Below are positions 46,699-57,405 of a stretch of 64,000 nt of DNA, piece by piece. The notes below the pieces were generated by a model. The model searched no databases and was not told the DNA's origin. It saw only the letters and a list, made by a program, of their open reading frames with translations. The position numbers and the translations under genes are program-made. Positions within the stretch are counted from its first letter, which is position 1, and each line of letters begins with the position of its first letter. The stretch comes from Roseococcus thiosulfatophilus (GTDB lineage: Bacteria; Pseudomonadota; Alphaproteobacteria; Acetobacterales; Acetobacteraceae), in the NCBI RefSeq assembly GCF_017311575.1, contig NZ_JAFFQY010000063.1, positions 124,001 through 188,000 of the forward strand, read 5' to 3'.

Positions 46699-47382
46699 AT
46701 GGCCACCCAGACCCGGACTGGTCTGCTCGCGCGCAAGCTCGGCATGACCCGTCTGTTCAACGAAGACGGATCGAGCACGCCGGTGACGGTGCTGCATGTG
46801 GATGCCGTGCGCGTCGTGGCGCAGCGGACCGAGGAGACGGACGGCTACACCGCCGTGCAGGTCGGCCTCGGCACTGCCAAGCCCAAGAACGTGTCGAAGC
46901 CCAACCGCGGCCATTTCGCCAAGGCGGGCGTCGAGGCGCCGATGAAGGTCGTCGAATTCCGCGTGGCGCCCGAGGCGATGCTGCCCGCCGGCACCGTGCT
47001 GTCCGCCGCGCATTTCGTGCCCGGCCAGAAGGTGGACGTGACGGGCACCTCGAAGGGCAAGGGGTTCGCGGGCGCGATGAAGCGCTGGAACTTCGCGGGC
47101 CTCGAGGCCTCGCACGGCGTGTCCATCAGCCACCGCTCGCACGGCTCCACCGGCAACCGCCAGGATCCGGGCAAGACCTTCAAGAACAAGAAGATGGCCG
47201 GCCATCTCGGTGTCGAGCGCATCACCACCCAGAACCTCGAGATCGCCGGGCATGACCTGGAGCGGGGCCTGCTGCTGGTGAAGGGCGCGGTGCCTGGTTC
47301 CGCTGGCAGCTACGTCATGGTGCGCGACGCGGTGAAGCGCGCGCGCCCCGCCGACGCGCCTTTCCCCGCGGCGACGGTCTGA
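46699..47382 (+). CDS. rplC: 50S ribosomal protein L3
   Basis: uL3, 227 residues; near the peptidyl-transferase centre and needed for early 50S assembly. [18 protein letters not shown] at the start and the long loop [52 protein letters not shown], containing the glutamine that is methylated by PrmB in some bacteria, are intact. Confidence 0.98.
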   Translation: MATQTRTGLLARKLGMTRLFNEDGSSTPVTVLHVDAVRVVAQRTEETDGYTAVQVGLGTAKPKNVSKPNRGHFAKAGVEAPMKVVEFRVAPEAMLPAGTVLSAAHFVPGQKVDVTGTSKGKGFAGAMKRWNFAGLEASHGVSISHRSHGSTGNRQDPGKTFKNKKMAGHLGVERITTQNLEIAGHDLERGLLLVKGAVPGSAGSYVMVRDAVKRARPADAPFPAATV

Positions 47383-47394
47383 GGATCGAGGACA

Positions 47395-48015
47395 ATGCAG
47401 GTCAACGTCATCACGCTGGACAACGCGCCGGCCGGCTCCACCGAGCTGCCGGAAGAGCTGTTCGGCGCCGCGCCCCGCGCGGACATCATGGCGCGCGTCG
47501 TGCACTGGCAGCTCGCGAAGCGCCGGGCCGGCACGCACAAGGCGAAGGGCATGGGCGAGGTCTCCGGGACCACCAAGAAGCCCTACCGCCAGAAGGGCAC
47601 GGGCAGCGCCCGCCAGGGCTCGCTGCGCGCGCCGCAGTTCCGCACGGGTGGCGTGGTGCACGGGCCGGTGGTCCGTGACCATGGCTATTCGCTGAACAAG
47701 AAGGTGCGGCGCCTGGGCCTCATCTCGGCGCTGAGCCAGAAGGCGAAGGACGGCAAGCTCGTCGTCCTCGACGCCGCGACGGGCGAGGCCGATGCCAAGA
47801 CGAGCGTCATGGCCAAGCGCGTGAAGGCGCTGGGCTGGAGCTCGGCCCTGGTGGTGGACGCGCAGGTGGACGAGATCTTCGCGCGCACGCTGCGCAACAT
47901 TCCGGGCATGGACGCGCTGCCGACGGCGGGCGCGAATGTGTACGACATCCTGAAGCACGACGTGCTCGTGGTCACCCGCGCCGGCGTCGAAGCCCTGAAG
48001 GAGCGGCTGGCATGA
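47395..48015 (+). CDS. rplD: 50S ribosomal protein L4
   Basis: uL4, 206 residues; lines the exit tunnel and in some bacteria represses the S10 operon. The conserved loop [39 protein letters not shown] is present. Its stop overlaps the rplW start (ATGA). Confidence 0.98.
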   Translation: MQVNVITLDNAPAGSTELPEELFGAAPRADIMARVVHWQLAKRRAGTHKAKGMGEVSGTTKKPYRQKGTGSARQGSLRAPQFRTGGVVHGPVVRDHGYSLNKKVRRLGLISALSQKAKDGKLVVLDAATGEADAKTSVMAKRVKALGWSSALVVDAQVDEIFARTLRNIPGMDALPTAGANVYDILKHDVLVVTRAGVEALKERLA

Positions 48016-48347
48016 GCGCGTCCATCAGCAAGCCCAAGGCTGCGCCCAAGATTTCGGGCGAGCGGATGTACCAGGCCATCCTCTCTCCTCTCGTCACCGA
48101 GAAGGCGACGGGGCTGAGCGAGCAGGGCCAGTACGTCTTCCGCGTGGCGATCGATGCCTCCAAGCCCGAGATCAAGCAGGCCGTCGAAGGCCTGTTCGGT
48201 GTCAGCGTGGTGGCGGTGAACACCCTCGTGATGAAGGGCAAGACCAAGCGCTTCAAGGGCCGTCCTGGCCAGCGCTCGGACTGGAAGAAGGCGGTGGTGC
48301 GCCTGGCCGAAGGCCAGAGCATCGACCTCACGACGGGGCTTTCGTAA
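48012..48347 (+). CDS. rplW: 50S ribosomal protein L23
   Basis: uL23, 111 residues; lies at the tunnel exit and docks trigger factor and SRP. It has a short Ala/Lys-rich N-terminal extension (about 18 residues) before the conserved [46 protein letters not shown]. It overlaps rplD by 4 bases. Confidence 0.97.
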   Translation: MSASISKPKAAPKISGERMYQAILSPLVTEKATGLSEQGQYVFRVAIDASKPEIKQAVEGLFGVSVVAVNTLVMKGKTKRFKGRPGQRSDWKKAVVRLAEGQSIDLTTGLS

Positions 48348-48351
48348 CGCC

Positions 48352-49188
48352 ATGGCGCTGAAGAACTTCAACCCGGTCACGCCGAGCCTTCGCGGCACGG
48401 TCCTGATCGACCGCAGCAGCCTGTGGAAGGGCAAGCCCGTGAAGGGCTTGACCGAGGGCAAGTCGCATTCCGGCGGCCGCAACAACCACGGCCACATCAC
48501 CGTCCGGTTCCGGGGCGGCGGACACAAGCAGTCCTACCGCGTGGTGGACTTCAAGCGCCGCGCCAAGTTCGGCGTGCCCGCGGTGGTGGAGCGGATCGAG
48601 TATGATCCGAACCGCACGGCCTTCATCGCGCTGCTGAAGTATGAGGATGGCGAGCTCGCCTACATCATCGCGCCGCAGCGCCTGAAGGTGGGCGACGCCG
48701 TGATCGCGGCCGAGCGCGCGGACATCAAGCCGGGCAACGCCATGCCGCTGGCCTCGATCCCCGTGGGCACCGTGATCCACAACATCGAGATCAAGCCGGG
48801 CGCCGGTGCCAAGATCGCGCGTTCCGCCGGCACCTTCGCCCAGCTCGTGGGCAAGGATGCGGGCCTGGCGCAGATCAAGCTGATGTCGGGCGAAGTGCGG
48901 ACCGTGCGCAGCGAGTGCATCGCGAGCATCGGCGCCGTGTCCAACCCGGACAATAGCAACCAGCACCTGGGCAAGGCCGGCCGTTCGCGCTGGCTGGGCC
49001 GCAAGCCGCACAACCGCGGTGTGACCATGAACCCGGTCGACCACCCGCATGGTGGTGGCGAGGGCCGCACCTCGGGCGGCCGTCATCCGGTCACGCCCTG
49101 GGGCAAGCCCACCAAGGGTGCCAAGACCCGCAACAACAAGCGGACGGATCGCAATATCGTGCGCCGCCGCAACGCGACGAAGGGCTGA
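48352..49188 (+). CDS. rplB: 50S ribosomal protein L2
   Basis: uL2, 278 residues; required for subunit association and peptidyl-transferase activity. The C-terminal [34 protein letters not shown] carries the essential histidine region; N-terminal [28 protein letters not shown] is intact. Confidence 0.98.
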   Translation: MALKNFNPVTPSLRGTVLIDRSSLWKGKPVKGLTEGKSHSGGRNNHGHITVRFRGGGHKQSYRVVDFKRRAKFGVPAVVERIEYDPNRTAFIALLKYEDGELAYIIAPQRLKVGDAVIAAERADIKPGNAMPLASIPVGTVIHNIEIKPGAGAKIARSAGTFAQLVGKDAGLAQIKLMSGEVRTVRSECIASIGAVSNPDNSNQHLGKAGRSRWLGRKPHNRGVTMNPVDHPHGGGEGRTSGGRHPVTPWGKPTKGAKTRNNKRTDRNIVRRRNATKG

Positions 49189-49192
49189 ACCG

Positions 49193-49471
49193 ATGCCGCG
49201 CAGCGTTTGGAAAGGCCCGTTCGTGGACGGGTACCTCCTGGCGAAGGCCGATGCGGCCCGTGCTTCGACGCGCAACGAGGTCATCAAGACCTGGTCGCGC
49301 CGCAGCACGATCCTGCCGCAATTCGTGGGCCTCACCTTTGGGGTCTACAATGGCCGGAAGTTCCTGCCGGTGCAGGTGACGGAGAACATGGTGGGGCACA
49401 AGCTCGGCGAATTCTCGCCGACGCGGACCTTCGGCGGCCACTCGGCCGACAAGAAGGCGAAGCGGAACTGA
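49193..49471 (+). CDS. rpsS: 30S ribosomal protein S19
   Basis: uS19, 92 residues, a 30S head protein. [25 protein letters not shown] and the C-terminal [26 protein letters not shown] are standard. ATG 49193 is 4 bases after rplB; the longer upstream frame overlaps rplB. Confidence 0.98.
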   Translation: MPRSVWKGPFVDGYLLAKADAARASTRNEVIKTWSRRSTILPQFVGLTFGVYNGRKFLPVQVTENMVGHKLGEFSPTRTFGGHSADKKAKRN

Positions 49472-49475
49472 GCCG

Positions 49476-49880
49476 ATGAGCAAGCCCCAACATCCCCGTG
49501 GTCTCACGGATTCCGAGGCGCAGGCGGTCACGCGGAACATCCGCGTGAGCCCGCGCAAGCTGAACGAAGTGGCCGCGATGATCCGTGGCGCGAAGGCGCA
49601 GGACGCCGTCGCGACGCTGACCTTCAGCAAGCGCCGCATCGCGCAGACGGTGAAGAAGACGCTCGAGAGCGCCATCGCCAATGCCGAGAACAACCACCAG
49701 CTCGACGTGGACCGCCTGGTCGTGAGCCACGCCGAGGTGGGTCGGGCCATCGTCATGAAGCGCTTCCACGCCCGTGGCCGCGGCAAGTCCTCCCGCATCG
49801 AGAAGTGGTTCAGCCACCTCAAGATCGTGGTGGCGGAGCAGCAGGTCACGAAGGCGAAGAGCGAAGCGGAGGCCGCGTAA
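49476..49880 (+). CDS. rplV: 50S ribosomal protein L22
   Basis: uL22, 134 residues, with a long hairpin into the exit tunnel. [55 protein letters not shown] and [23 protein letters not shown] are diagnostic. About 15 extra residues precede the core. rpsC begins 1 base after the stop. Confidence 0.97.
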   Translation: MSKPQHPRGLTDSEAQAVTRNIRVSPRKLNEVAAMIRGAKAQDAVATLTFSKRRIAQTVKKTLESAIANAENNHQLDVDRLVVSHAEVGRAIVMKRFHARGRGKSSRIEKWFSHLKIVVAEQQVTKAKSEAEAA

Positions 49881-49881
49881 T

Positions 49882-50559
49882 ATGGGTCATAAAGTCAATC
49901 CGATCGGCCTCCGGCTCGGTATCAACCGCACCTGGGACAGCCGCTGGTTCGCCGGCCGCGACTATGCGCGCCTGCTGCATGACGACATCAAGCTGCGCGA
50001 GACGCTGAAGGACCGCCTGAAGTCCGCCGGCGTGTCGAAGGTGGTGGTGGAGCGCCCGGCGAAGAAGCCGCGCGTGACCATCCATGCCGCGCGGCCTGGC
50101 GTGGTCATCGGCAAGAAGGGCGCGGACATCGATCAGCTCCGCAAGGAACTGAGCGTGCGTGCCGGCGCCGAGGTGTCGCTGAACATCCTCGAGATCCGCA
50201 AGCCCGAGCTGGACGCCACCCTGGTGGCCGAGAGCATCGCGCAGCAGCTCGAGCGTCGCGTGGCCTTCCGCCGCGCCATGAAGCGCGCCGTGCAATCCGC
50301 CATGCGCCTGGGCGCGCTGGGCATCCGGATCAACTGCTCCGGCCGTCTGGGCGGCGCCGAGATCGCGCGCATGGAGTGGTACCGCGAGGGCCGCGTGCCC
50401 CTGCACACGCTGCGCGCGGACATCGACTACGGGATCGCGACCGCGAAGACGACCTATGGCACCTGCGGTGTGAAGGTCTGGATCTTCAAGGGCGAGATCA
50501 TGGCCCATGACCCGATGGCGCAGGACCGCCGGGCGCAAGAACAAGCGCCGCAGCGGTAA
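49882..50559 (+). CDS. rpsC: 30S ribosomal protein S3
   Basis: uS3, 225 residues; part of the mRNA entry helicase. [42 protein letters not shown]-domain [17 protein letters not shown] and the C-terminal [12 protein letters not shown] are intact. The ATG at 49882 is used, since longer frames run into rplV. Confidence 0.98.
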   Translation: MGHKVNPIGLRLGINRTWDSRWFAGRDYARLLHDDIKLRETLKDRLKSAGVSKVVVERPAKKPRVTIHAARPGVVIGKKGADIDQLRKELSVRAGAEVSLNILEIRKPELDATLVAESIAQQLERRVAFRRAMKRAVQSAMRLGALGIRINCSGRLGGAEIARMEWYREGRVPLHTLRADIDYGIATAKTTYGTCGVKVWIFKGEIMAHDPMAQDRRAQEQAPQR

Positions 50560-50571
50560 GGATTGTGAGCA

Positions 50572-50997
50572 ATGCTGCAGCCTAAGCGAACCAAATTCCG
50601 GAAGGCCCACAAGGGCCGGATCAAGGGCGATGCCAAGGGCGGCTTCACCCTGACCTTCGGCGGCTACGGCCTGAAGGCGCTGGAGCCCGAGCGTGTGACG
50701 GCCCGCCAGATCGAAGCGGCCCGCCGCGCGATCACGCGTGCCATGAAGCGCCAGGGCCGCGTGTGGATCCGCATCTTCCCGGACGTGCCCGTCTCGACCA
50801 AGCCCGCGGAAGTCCGCATGGGCTCGGGCAAGGGCGCGCCCGAATACTGGGTGGCCCGGGTGAAGCCCGGCCGCATCATGTTCGAGATCGACGGCGTGCC
50901 CGCCGAGGTGGCGCGCGAAGCGCTCGACCTCGGCGCGGCGAAGCTGCCCATCCGGACCAAGATGGTGACGCGCCTCGGCGCGGCGGCGGAGGCCTGA
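50572..50997 (+). CDS. rplP: 50S ribosomal protein L16
   Basis: uL16, 141 residues; organises the A-site tRNA region of the 50[25 protein letters not shown] and [28 protein letters not shown] are intact; rpmC follows 5 bases later. Confidence 0.98.
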   Translation: MLQPKRTKFRKAHKGRIKGDAKGGFTLTFGGYGLKALEPERVTARQIEAARRAITRAMKRQGRVWIRIFPDVPVSTKPAEVRMGSGKGAPEYWVARVKPGRIMFEIDGVPAEVAREALDLGAAKLPIRTKMVTRLGAAAEA

Positions 50998-51002
50998 GGG
51001 CG

Positions 51003-51215
51003 ATGACGAAGATCGTGGATATCCGCGCGAAGTCCGGCGACGAGCTGAACGGGATGCTGCTGGACCTCCGCAAGGAGCAGTTCAACCTGCGCTTCCAGCG
51101 GGCCACTGGCCAGCTCGAGGCGCTGGGCCGCATCAAGGCCGTCCGCCGCGACATCGCGCGCGTGAAGACCATCATGGCCGAGCGTTCGCGCGCGGCTTCC
51201 TCCAACAAGGCTTAA
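51003..51215 (+). CDS. rpmC: 50S ribosomal protein L29
   Basis: uL29, 70 residues; at the tunnel exit near L23. [55 protein letters not shown] matches the family. The start ATG 51003 is chosen over an upstream frame inside rplP. Confidence 0.97.
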   Translation: MTKIVDIRAKSGDELNGMLLDLRKEQFNLRFQRATGQLEALGRIKAVRRDIARVKTIMAERSRAASSNKA

Positions 51216-51230
51216 GAGGAGACCACGGCA

Positions 51231-51494
51231 ATGCCGAAGCGAGTCCTCACGGGCCGGGTCGTCAGCGACAAGATGGACAAGACGATCACCGTCTTGGTCG
51301 AGCGTCGCGTGATGCATCCGCTCTACAAGAAGTTCATCCGCCGCTCGAAGAAGTATGCGGCGCATGACGAGGAAAACCTGTGCAAGGAAGGCGACCTGGT
51401 GTCCATCCAGGAATGCCCTCCGCTGTCCAAGCGCAAGAGCTGGACGGTCGTGGCCCGCAACGGCGAAGCCGTGGCTGAGGGAGCGCAGGCATGA
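51231..51494 (+). CDS. rpsQ: 30S ribosomal protein S17
   Basis: uS17, 87 residues, a primary 16S rRNA binder. [47 protein letters not shown] is diagnostic. AAGAGGAG precedes the start; the stop overlaps rplN (ATGA). Confidence 0.98.
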   Translation: MPKRVLTGRVVSDKMDKTITVLVERRVMHPLYKKFIRRSKKYAAHDEENLCKEGDLVSIQECPPLSKRKSWTVVARNGEAVAEGAQA

Positions 51495-51859
51495 TCTCCG
51501 TCGAGAGCAACCTGGACGTCGCCGACAACTCGGGCGCGCGTCGGGTGCAGTGCATCAAGGTGCTGGGCGGCTCCAAGCGCCGCACCGCCTCGGTGGGCGA
51601 CATCATCGTGGTCGCCGTGCAGGAAGCCATTCCCCGCGGCAAGGTGAAGAAGGGTTCTGTCGAGCGCGCGGTCATCGTGCGCACGGCCTACCCGGTGCGC
51701 CGCCCCGATGGCTCCGCGATCCGCTTCGACCGCAACGCGGCCGTGCTGATCAACAAGGCGGGCGAGCCGATCGGCACGCGCATCTTTGGGCCGGTGGTGC
51801 GTGAACTGCGTGCGCGCAAGTTCATGAAGATCATCTCGCTGGCGCCGGAGGTGTTGTAA
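51491..51859 (+). CDS. rplN: 50S ribosomal protein L14
   Basis: uL14, 122 residues, at the subunit interface. [65 protein letters not shown] is standard. It overlaps rpsQ by 4 bases and is followed by rplX after 2. Confidence 0.98.
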   Translation: MISVESNLDVADNSGARRVQCIKVLGGSKRRTASVGDIIVVAVQEAIPRGKVKKGSVERAVIVRTAYPVRRPDGSAIRFDRNAAVLINKAGEPIGTRIFGPVVRELRARKFMKIISLAPEVL

Positions 51860-51861
51860 CC

Positions 51862-52182
51862 ATGGCCGCGAAGATCAAGAAGGGCGACCGGGTGCAGGTG
51901 CTGACCGGGCGCGACAAGGGCAAGCGCGGCGAAGTGCTGCGCGTGACGCCGACCGAGGGCCGCGCGCTGGTGCAGGGCGTGAACCTGGTGAAGAAGCATA
52001 CCAAGCAGACCCGGGTGGGTGAGACTGGCGGCATCGTCTCCAAGGAGGCGCCGATCCAGCTCTCCAACCTGGCGCTGATTGACCCGAAGACGGACAAGCC
52101 CACGCGCGTCGGCTTTCGCATCCTGGAGGATGGGAAGAAGGTGCGCGTCGCCAAGGGCTCTGGTGAGGTGCTCGACGCATGA
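51862..52182 (+). CDS. rplX: 50S ribosomal protein L24
   Basis: uL24, 106 residues, an assembly initiator with a KOW motif: [50 protein letters not shown]. Its stop overlaps the rplE start (ATGA). Confidence 0.98.
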   Translation: MAAKIKKGDRVQVLTGRDKGKRGEVLRVTPTEGRALVQGVNLVKKHTKQTRVGETGGIVSKEAPIQLSNLALIDPKTDKPTRVGFRILEDGKKVRVAKGSGEVLDA

Positions 52183-52856
52183 GCGGGACGAAGAACAAGG
52201 CGGGCGGCAAGGCGCCGGCCCAGGGCAAGAAGCCCGATGCGGCCGAGGGCTCCTCGCGCCGTGGCGACATGGTGCCGGCGGCCCCCGGGCCCGCGGTCGC
52301 GATTCCGCCCGAGATGGCGCGGCTGCAGAAGCTTTATGCCGATGTCGTGCGCCCGGCCATGCAGAAGGAGTTCTCCTACGAGAACCCGATGCAGGTGCCC
52401 AAGCTCGAGAAGATCGTGATCAACATGGGCGTGGGCGAGGCCGCGGCGGACCAGAAGAAGCTGGACGCGGCGGTGGCCGACCTCACGCTGATCTCGGGCC
52501 AGAAGCCGGTTCGCACCCATGCGAAGAAGGCGATCGCGGGCTTCAAGATCCGCGAAGGCCAGGCGATCGGCTGCAAGGTCACGCTGCGCAAGGCCCGCAT
52601 GTACGAGTTCCTGGACCGCCTGGTCACCATCGCGCTGCCGCGCGTGCGTGACTTCCGCGGGCTGCCGGGCAACAAGGGCTTCGACGGCCGCGGCAATTAT
52701 GCCCTGGGCCTGAAGGAGCAGATCGTGTTCCCCGAAATCAACTACGACAAGGTGGACGCGGTGCGCGGCATGGACATCGTGTTCGTCACGACGGCGAAGA
52801 CGGACAAGGAAGCCAAAGCTCTGCTGAAGGCTTTCGACCTCCCCTTCACCAACTGA
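52179..52856 (+). CDS. rplE: 50S ribosomal protein L5 with N-terminal extension
   Basis: uL5, 225 residues; binds 5S rRNA and the central protuberance. The conserved protein ([20 protein letters not shown]...) begins only at residue 46, so there is an extra Ala/Pro/Lys-rich segment of about 45 residues ([20 protein letters not shown]...). The extension looks translated: it starts at an ATGA overlap with rplX and its third codon positions are almost all G or C. A shorter start at 52314 (M46) is the alternative but would leave 131 unused bases. Confidence 0.95.
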   Translation: MSGTKNKAGGKAPAQGKKPDAAEGSSRRGDMVPAAPGPAVAIPPEMARLQKLYADVVRPAMQKEFSYENPMQVPKLEKIVINMGVGEAAADQKKLDAAVADLTLISGQKPVRTHAKKAIAGFKIREGQAIGCKVTLRKARMYEFLDRLVTIALPRVRDFRGLPGNKGFDGRGNYALGLKEQIVFPEINYDKVDAVRGMDIVFVTTAKTDKEAKALLKAFDLPFTN

Positions 52857-52911
52857 TCAACCGGGAAAACCGCGGGCGAAAGCCCGCAGGTTCCAAAGGA
52901 CCACAGACCCT

Positions 52912-53217
52912 ATGGCCAAGACCTCTTCCGTCGAGAAGAACAAGCGCCGCGAGAAGCTCGCGGGGCAGCACGCCAAGAAGCGCGCCGCCCTGAAGGCTAT
53001 CGTGATGGACCGTGACGCGCCCATCGAGGACCGCTTCGACGCGACGCTGCGCCTCGCGCAGATGCCGCGCAACGCGGCCAAGGTGCGCATCCGCCTGCGC
53101 TGCGAGGTGACCGGGCGTCCGCGCGGCAATTATCGGAAGTTCAAGCTCTGCCGCAACCAGCTGCGGGATCTGGCCAACAAGGGCCAGCTCCCCGGTGTGG
53201 TCAAGGCCAGCTGGTAA
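52912..53217 (+). CDS. rpsN: 30S ribosomal protein S14 (zinc-independent type)
   Basis: uS14, 101 residues, of the long type without the CXXC zinc ribbon: [69 protein letters not shown]. It sits between rplE and rpsH as in all spc operons. Confidence 0.98.
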   Translation: MAKTSSVEKNKRREKLAGQHAKKRAALKAIVMDRDAPIEDRFDATLRLAQMPRNAAKVRIRLRCEVTGRPRGNYRKFKLCRNQLRDLANKGQLPGVVKASW

Positions 53218-53227
53218 GGAGCGGCCC

Positions 53228-53626
53228 ATGTCCATGTCCGACCCGTTGGGCGACCTGCTCACCCGCATTCGCAACGCGCATGGCGCGCGCCAGACCAAGT
53301 GCCTGGCGCCGGCCAGCCGGCTGAAGACCGATGTGCTCGACGTGCTGAAGCGCGAAGGCTATATCCGCGCCTGGCGCGTGGAAGAGCTGCGCCCCGGCAT
53401 CCGCCAGATCGAGATCGAGCTGAAGTATTCTGAGGGCGAGCCCGCCATCAAGGAGATCAGCCGCGTCTCGAAGCCCGGCCGGCGCGTCTATTCGAAGATC
53501 AAGGAGCTGCCGAAGTTCTACAACGGCCTCGGCATCCAGATCCTGTCCACGCCCCGCGGCGTGATGAGCGACACCGAGGCCCGCGCCGCCAATGTCGGCG
53601 GCGAAGTCCTCTGCCGCGTGTTCTGA
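53228..53626 (+). CDS. rpsH: 30S ribosomal protein S8
   Basis: uS8, 132 residues; binds helix 21 of 16S rRNA and is the usual spc-operon repressor in E. coli. MSMSDPLGDLLTRIRNAHGARQ and the C-terminal LSTPRGVMSDTEARAANVGGEVLCRVF are diagnostic. ATG 53228 follows AAGGAG. Confidence 0.98.
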   Translation: MSMSDPLGDLLTRIRNAHGARQTKCLAPASRLKTDVLDVLKREGYIRAWRVEELRPGIRQIEIELKYSEGEPAIKEISRVSKPGRRVYSKIKELPKFYNGLGIQILSTPRGVMSDTEARAANVGGEVLCRVF

Positions 53627-53638
53627 TGGGGGTGCGGC

Positions 53639-54172
53639 ATGTCTCGCGTTGGTAAATATCCCGTTCCCGTTCCCGCCGGCGTCCAGGTGACGCTGGCCGG
53701 CCGGACGCTGAAGGCCAAGGGCAAGCTGGGCGAACTCTCGCTCGAGCTGACCGAGTTCGTGGATGTGGAGATCGGCCCCGATCAGGTGGCCGTCTCCCCC
53801 CGCGGCGAGGACCGGCGCGCGCGCACCCTCTGGGGCACGACGCGCAGCTTGGTCGAGGGCATGGTGAAGGGCGTGTCCGTGGGCTACACCAAGTCCATGG
53901 AGATCACCGGCACCGGCTACAAGGCCGCGATGCAGGGCAATGACCTGGTGCTGAACCTGGGCTACAGCCACGAAATCCGCTATCCCGCCCCGGCCGGCAT
54001 CAAGATCACTTGCGAGCGTCCGACCGCCGTGAAGGTGGAAGGGATCGACAAGCAGAAGGTCGGCCAGGTGGCGGCGGAAATCCGCGGCTATCGTGGTCCC
54101 GAGCCCTACAAGGGCAAGGGCATCAAGTACGACAACGAGACCATCCTCCGGAAGGAGGGGAAGAAGAAGTAA
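53639..54172 (+). CDS. rplF: 50S ribosomal protein L6
   Basis: uL6, 177 residues, near the sarcin-ricin loop. [37 protein letters not shown] and the C-terminal [26 protein letters not shown] are standard. Its TAA shares one base with the rplR ATG. Confidence 0.98.
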   Translation: MSRVGKYPVPVPAGVQVTLAGRTLKAKGKLGELSLELTEFVDVEIGPDQVAVSPRGEDRRARTLWGTTRSLVEGMVKGVSVGYTKSMEITGTGYKAAMQGNDLVLNLGYSHEIRYPAPAGIKITCERPTAVKVEGIDKQKVGQVAAEIRGYRGPEPYKGKGIKYDNETILRKEGKKK

Positions 54173-54534
54173 TGCCCAAGAAGCTTGCTCTGCAGGAACG
54201 GCGCCGCGCGCGGCTCCGCTACCAGCTCAAGGTCAAGGGCGGCGGGCGTGCGCGCCTGTCCGTCTTCCGCTCCGGCCGGCACATTTACGCGCAGGTGATC
54301 GACGACGCGGCGGGCCGCACGGTTGCGGCCGCCTCCTCGCTCGAGAAGACGCTGCGCGACAGCCTCAAGACCGGCGCGGACAAGGACGCGGCGGTGACGG
54401 TCGGCAAGCTGGTGGCCGAGCGTGCGCTCGCGGCCGGCGTTTCCGCCGTGGTCTTCGACCGCGGCCCTTATCTGTATCATGGCCGCGTGAAAGCGCTGGC
54501 GGACGCCGCCCGTGAGGGCGGTCTGTCCTTCTGA
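54172..54534 (+). CDS. rplR: 50S ribosomal protein L18
   Basis: uL18, 120 residues, a 5S rRNA binder. [50 protein letters not shown] and the C-terminal [27 protein letters not shown] are diagnostic. The ATG overlaps the rplF stop by 1 base. Confidence 0.98.
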   Translation: MPKKLALQERRRARLRYQLKVKGGGRARLSVFRSGRHIYAQVIDDAAGRTVAAASSLEKTLRDSLKTGADKDAAVTVGKLVAERALAAGVSAVVFDRGPYLYHGRVKALADAAREGGLSF

Positions 54535-54552
54535 CGCGCGGGGAGAGAGCAT

Positions 54553-55176
54553 ATGGCACGTGAACCGCGAAGCGGCGGCGAAGGCGAGAACCGGGGGCGC
54601 GGCCGTGGCCGCGACCGCGACCAGAACCGCAACCAGCCCGAGCGCGAGCAGGGCGACGAGCTGCAGGAGAAGCTGGTCACCATCAACCGCGTCGCCAAGG
54701 TGGTGAAGGGCGGTCGTCGCTTCAGCTTCGCCGCCCTGGTGGTCGTGGGTGACCAGAAGGGCCGTGTGGGCTGGGGTTCCGGCAAGGCGCGCGAGGTGCC
54801 CGAGGCCATCCGCAAGGCGACCGAGCGTGCGAAGCGCGGCATGGTCCGCGTGCCGATGCGCGAGGGCCGCACCCTGCACCATGACGTGATCGGCGAGTTC
54901 GGCGCCGGCCGCGTGATCCTGCGCGCGGCCCCGGCCGGCACGGGCATCATCGCGGGTGGCCCCATGCGCGCCGTCTTCGAGACGCTGGGCATGGGCGACG
55001 TGGTGGCGAAGTGCACCGGCACGACGAACCCGCACAACATGGTGAAGGCGACCTTCGCGGCGCTGACCCGGGCGACCAGCCCGCGCAGCGTGGCGACGCG
55101 CCGCGGCAAGAAGGTGTCGGACCTGCTGGGCCCCCGCAAGGATGGCGCCGAGGTCCAGGAGGCGGCCAATGTCTGA
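54553..55176 (+). CDS. rpsE: 30S ribosomal protein S5 with Arg/Gly-rich N-terminal extension
   Basis: uS5, 207 residues, about 40 longer than E. coli S5; affects decoding fidelity. The first ~38 residues are low-complexity and charged ([28 protein letters not shown]), then the standard [53 protein letters not shown]. The start ATG is at 54553 after GGGGAGAGAG. It overlaps rpmD by 8 bases. Confidence 0.96.
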   Translation: MAREPRSGGEGENRGRGRGRDRDQNRNQPEREQGDELQEKLVTINRVAKVVKGGRRFSFAALVVVGDQKGRVGWGSGKAREVPEAIRKATERAKRGMVRVPMREGRTLHHDVIGEFGAGRVILRAAPAGTGIIAGGPMRAVFETLGMGDVVAKCTGTTNPHNMVKATFAALTRATSPRSVATRRGKKVSDLLGPRKDGAEVQEAANV

Positions 55177-55357
55177 TGCGAAGAAGACGGTGCGCGTGAC
55201 CCAGGTCGCGTCCGGCAATGGGCGCAAGCCCGGCCAGCAGGACACGCTGAAGGGTCTCGGCCTGAACAAGATCAACCGCTCGCGCGAGCTGGAGGACACG
55301 CCCGCGGTGCGCGGCATGATCCGCAAGGTCGCGCATCTGGTGAAGGTGGAAGGCTGA
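55169..55357 (+). CDS. rpmD: 50S ribosomal protein L30
   Basis: uL30, 62 residues: [54 protein letters not shown]. The start ATG 55169 overlaps the rpsE end. A 91-base gap precedes rplO. Confidence 0.97.
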   Translation: MSDAKKTVRVTQVASGNGRKPGQQDTLKGLGLNKINRSRELEDTPAVRGMIRKVAHLVKVEG

Positions 55358-55448
55358 CCACGGTCAGCCCTCCCCAGGGTATATCATCCGAACGGCGGCC
55401 GGGGCGCGAGGGCGCGGAGGCCCACCCGGCCGGTCATTGGAGAGTGTC

Positions 55449-55928
55449 ATGAAGCTCAACGAATTGCGCGACAACGAGGGCGCGCGGCCCAAGTTCAAGC
55501 GCATCGGGCGCGGGATCGGGTCCGGCAAGGGCAAGACCGGCGGCCGCGGCGTGAAGGGCCAGAAGGCGCGTACGGGCGTGTCGCTGAACGGGTTCGAGGG
55601 CGGTCAGCTCCCGATCTACCGGCGTATGCCCAAGCGCGGCTTCAAGAACATCTTCCGCAAGGATTATGCGCCCTTGAACATCGGCGTGCTGGACGCGGCG
55701 ATCGAGGCCGGCAAGCTGCCTGGTTCGGGCGTGATCACCGAGGACATGCTGCGCGAAGCCGGCATTGTGGCGCGCAGCGGCAAGTATGCGGGCGTGCGCC
55801 TGCTGGGTCGCGGCGAGATCACCCGTGCGGTCGAGATCAGCGTCTCCGGCGCCTCGGCCACGGCGCTGGCCGCCATGGAAGCGGCGGGCGGCAAGGTGAT
55901 TCTCCCCGAAGCTGCCGCGGCCGAGTGA
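55449..55928 (+). CDS. rplO: 50S ribosomal protein L15
   Basis: uL15, 159 residues; a late 50S assembly protein. [67 protein letters not shown] is diagnostic. ATG 55449 after GGAGAG is preferred over 55437. A hairpin (55984-56013) lies between it and secY. Confidence 0.98.
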   Translation: MKLNELRDNEGARPKFKRIGRGIGSGKGKTGGRGVKGQKARTGVSLNGFEGGQLPIYRRMPKRGFKNIFRKDYAPLNIGVLDAAIEAGKLPGSGVITEDMLREAGIVARSGKYAGVRLLGRGEITRAVEISVSGASATALAAMEAAGGKVILPEAAAAE

Positions 55929-56039
55929 TCGGCGGCGCGGCGCCACGCGTGATCCGCGCGGGGGCGGCGCGATTGATATGGGCGGACGCCCGGGCCATGT
56001 GCGCCCGGCGTCCGGTCTGACCAGCGGGGGATGTCACGC

Positions 56040-57395
56040 ATGGCTTCGGCCACCGATCAGCTTGCCTCCAGCCTCAACTTCGGTGTGCTGGCCAAGGCGA
56101 CGGAACTCAAGAAACGCATCTGGTTCACGCTGGGCGCGCTGATCGTCTACCGAATCGGCACCTATGTGCCGGTGCCGGGTGTGGACGCGGCCGTCATGGG
56201 CGAGATGCTGCGCCAGCATGGCGGTGGCATCCTGGGCATGTTCGACATGTTCTCGGGCGGTGCGCTGGGGCGCATGACCGTGTTCGCCCTGAACATCATG
56301 CCCTATATTTCCGCCTCGATCATCGTGCAGCTGATGACGGCGGCCATTCCTTCCTGGGAGCAGCTCAAGAAGGAAGGCGAGGCGGGGCGAAAGAAGCTCA
56401 ACCAGTACACGCGCTACCTGACGCTTTTCATCGCCATCATCCAGGCCTACGGGATCTCGGTGGGGCTGGAGGCCATGCGGGGCGCATCCGGCCCGGCGGT
56501 GGCCGATCCCGGGATGTTCTTCCGCATCTCCTGCGTCATCACCCTCACGGGCGGGACCATGTTCCTGATGTGGCTGGGTGAGCAGATCACGGCCCGGGGC
56601 GTGGGCAATGGCATCAGCCTCATCATCTTCGCCGGTATCGTGGCCAACCTCCCCTCGGCGTTGATCTCCACGCTGGAACTGGGGCGGACGGGTGCACTCT
56701 CCACCTTCTTCATCATCTTCTTCCTGCTGGCGGCGCTCGCGGTCATCTTCGGCGTGGTCTATGTGGAGCGCGCCCAGCGGCGCATCCCGGTGCAGTATCC
56801 GAAGCGCCAGGTGGGCAACCGCATGTTCGGTGGCGAGGCGACCCACTTGCCCCTGAAGCTGAACACCGCGGGCGTCATCCCGCCCATCTTCGCCTCTTCG
56901 CTGCTGCTGCTGCCCGCCACCGTGGCCGGCTTCAGCGCCGAGCCCGGGGCCGAGGGCTGGCTGAACTGGATCACGAACCTGCTGGCCCATGGGCAGCCCA
57001 TGTATATGGGCCTCTACATGGCGCTGATCGTGTTCTTTGCCTTCTTCTATACCGCGGTGGTGTTCAACCCGACCGAGACGGCCGACAACCTGAAAAAATA
57101 TGGTGGCTTCGTGCCCGGTATCCGGCCAGGCCAGCACACGGCCGACTATCTGGATCGCACGCTGACGCGGTTGACGGTGGTGGGCGCCATCTACCTGGTC
57201 ATTGTCTGCCTGATCCCCGAGATACTGATCTCAAATTATGGCGTGCCTTTCTACTTTGGTGGCACCTCGCTGCTCATCATCGTGACGGTGACGATGGACA
57301 CGGTCGCGCAGGTTCAATCTCATCTCTTCGCCCATCAATATGAGGGCCTGATCAAGAAGGCCCGGCTGGGCGGACGCGGCCCGAGGCCGCGGTGA
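56040..57395 (+). CDS. secY: Preprotein translocase subunit SecY
   Basis: Main channel protein of the Sec translocon, 451 residues with ten membrane spans. Standard alphaproteobacterial start [48 protein letters not shown]; cytoplasmic loops [36 protein letters not shown] and the C-terminal [12 protein letters not shown] are intact. ATG 56040 is chosen from the family N terminus; ATG 56031 is also possible. adk follows 10 bases later. Confidence 0.98.
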   Translation: MASATDQLASSLNFGVLAKATELKKRIWFTLGALIVYRIGTYVPVPGVDAAVMGEMLRQHGGGILGMFDMFSGGALGRMTVFALNIMPYISASIIVQLMTAAIPSWEQLKKEGEAGRKKLNQYTRYLTLFIAIIQAYGISVGLEAMRGASGPAVADPGMFFRISCVITLTGGTMFLMWLGEQITARGVGNGISLIIFAGIVANLPSALISTLELGRTGALSTFFIIFFLLAALAVIFGVVYVERAQRRIPVQYPKRQVGNRMFGGEATHLPLKLNTAGVIPPIFASSLLLLPATVAGFSAEPGAEGWLNWITNLLAHGQPMYMGLYMALIVFFAFFYTAVVFNPTETADNLKKYGGFVPGIRPGQHTADYLDRTLTRLTVVGAIYLVIVCLIPEILISNYGVPFYFGGTSLLIIVTVTMDTVAQVQSHLFAHQYEGLIKKARLGGRGPRPR

Positions 57396-57405
57396 GGAGG
57401 ACGTG

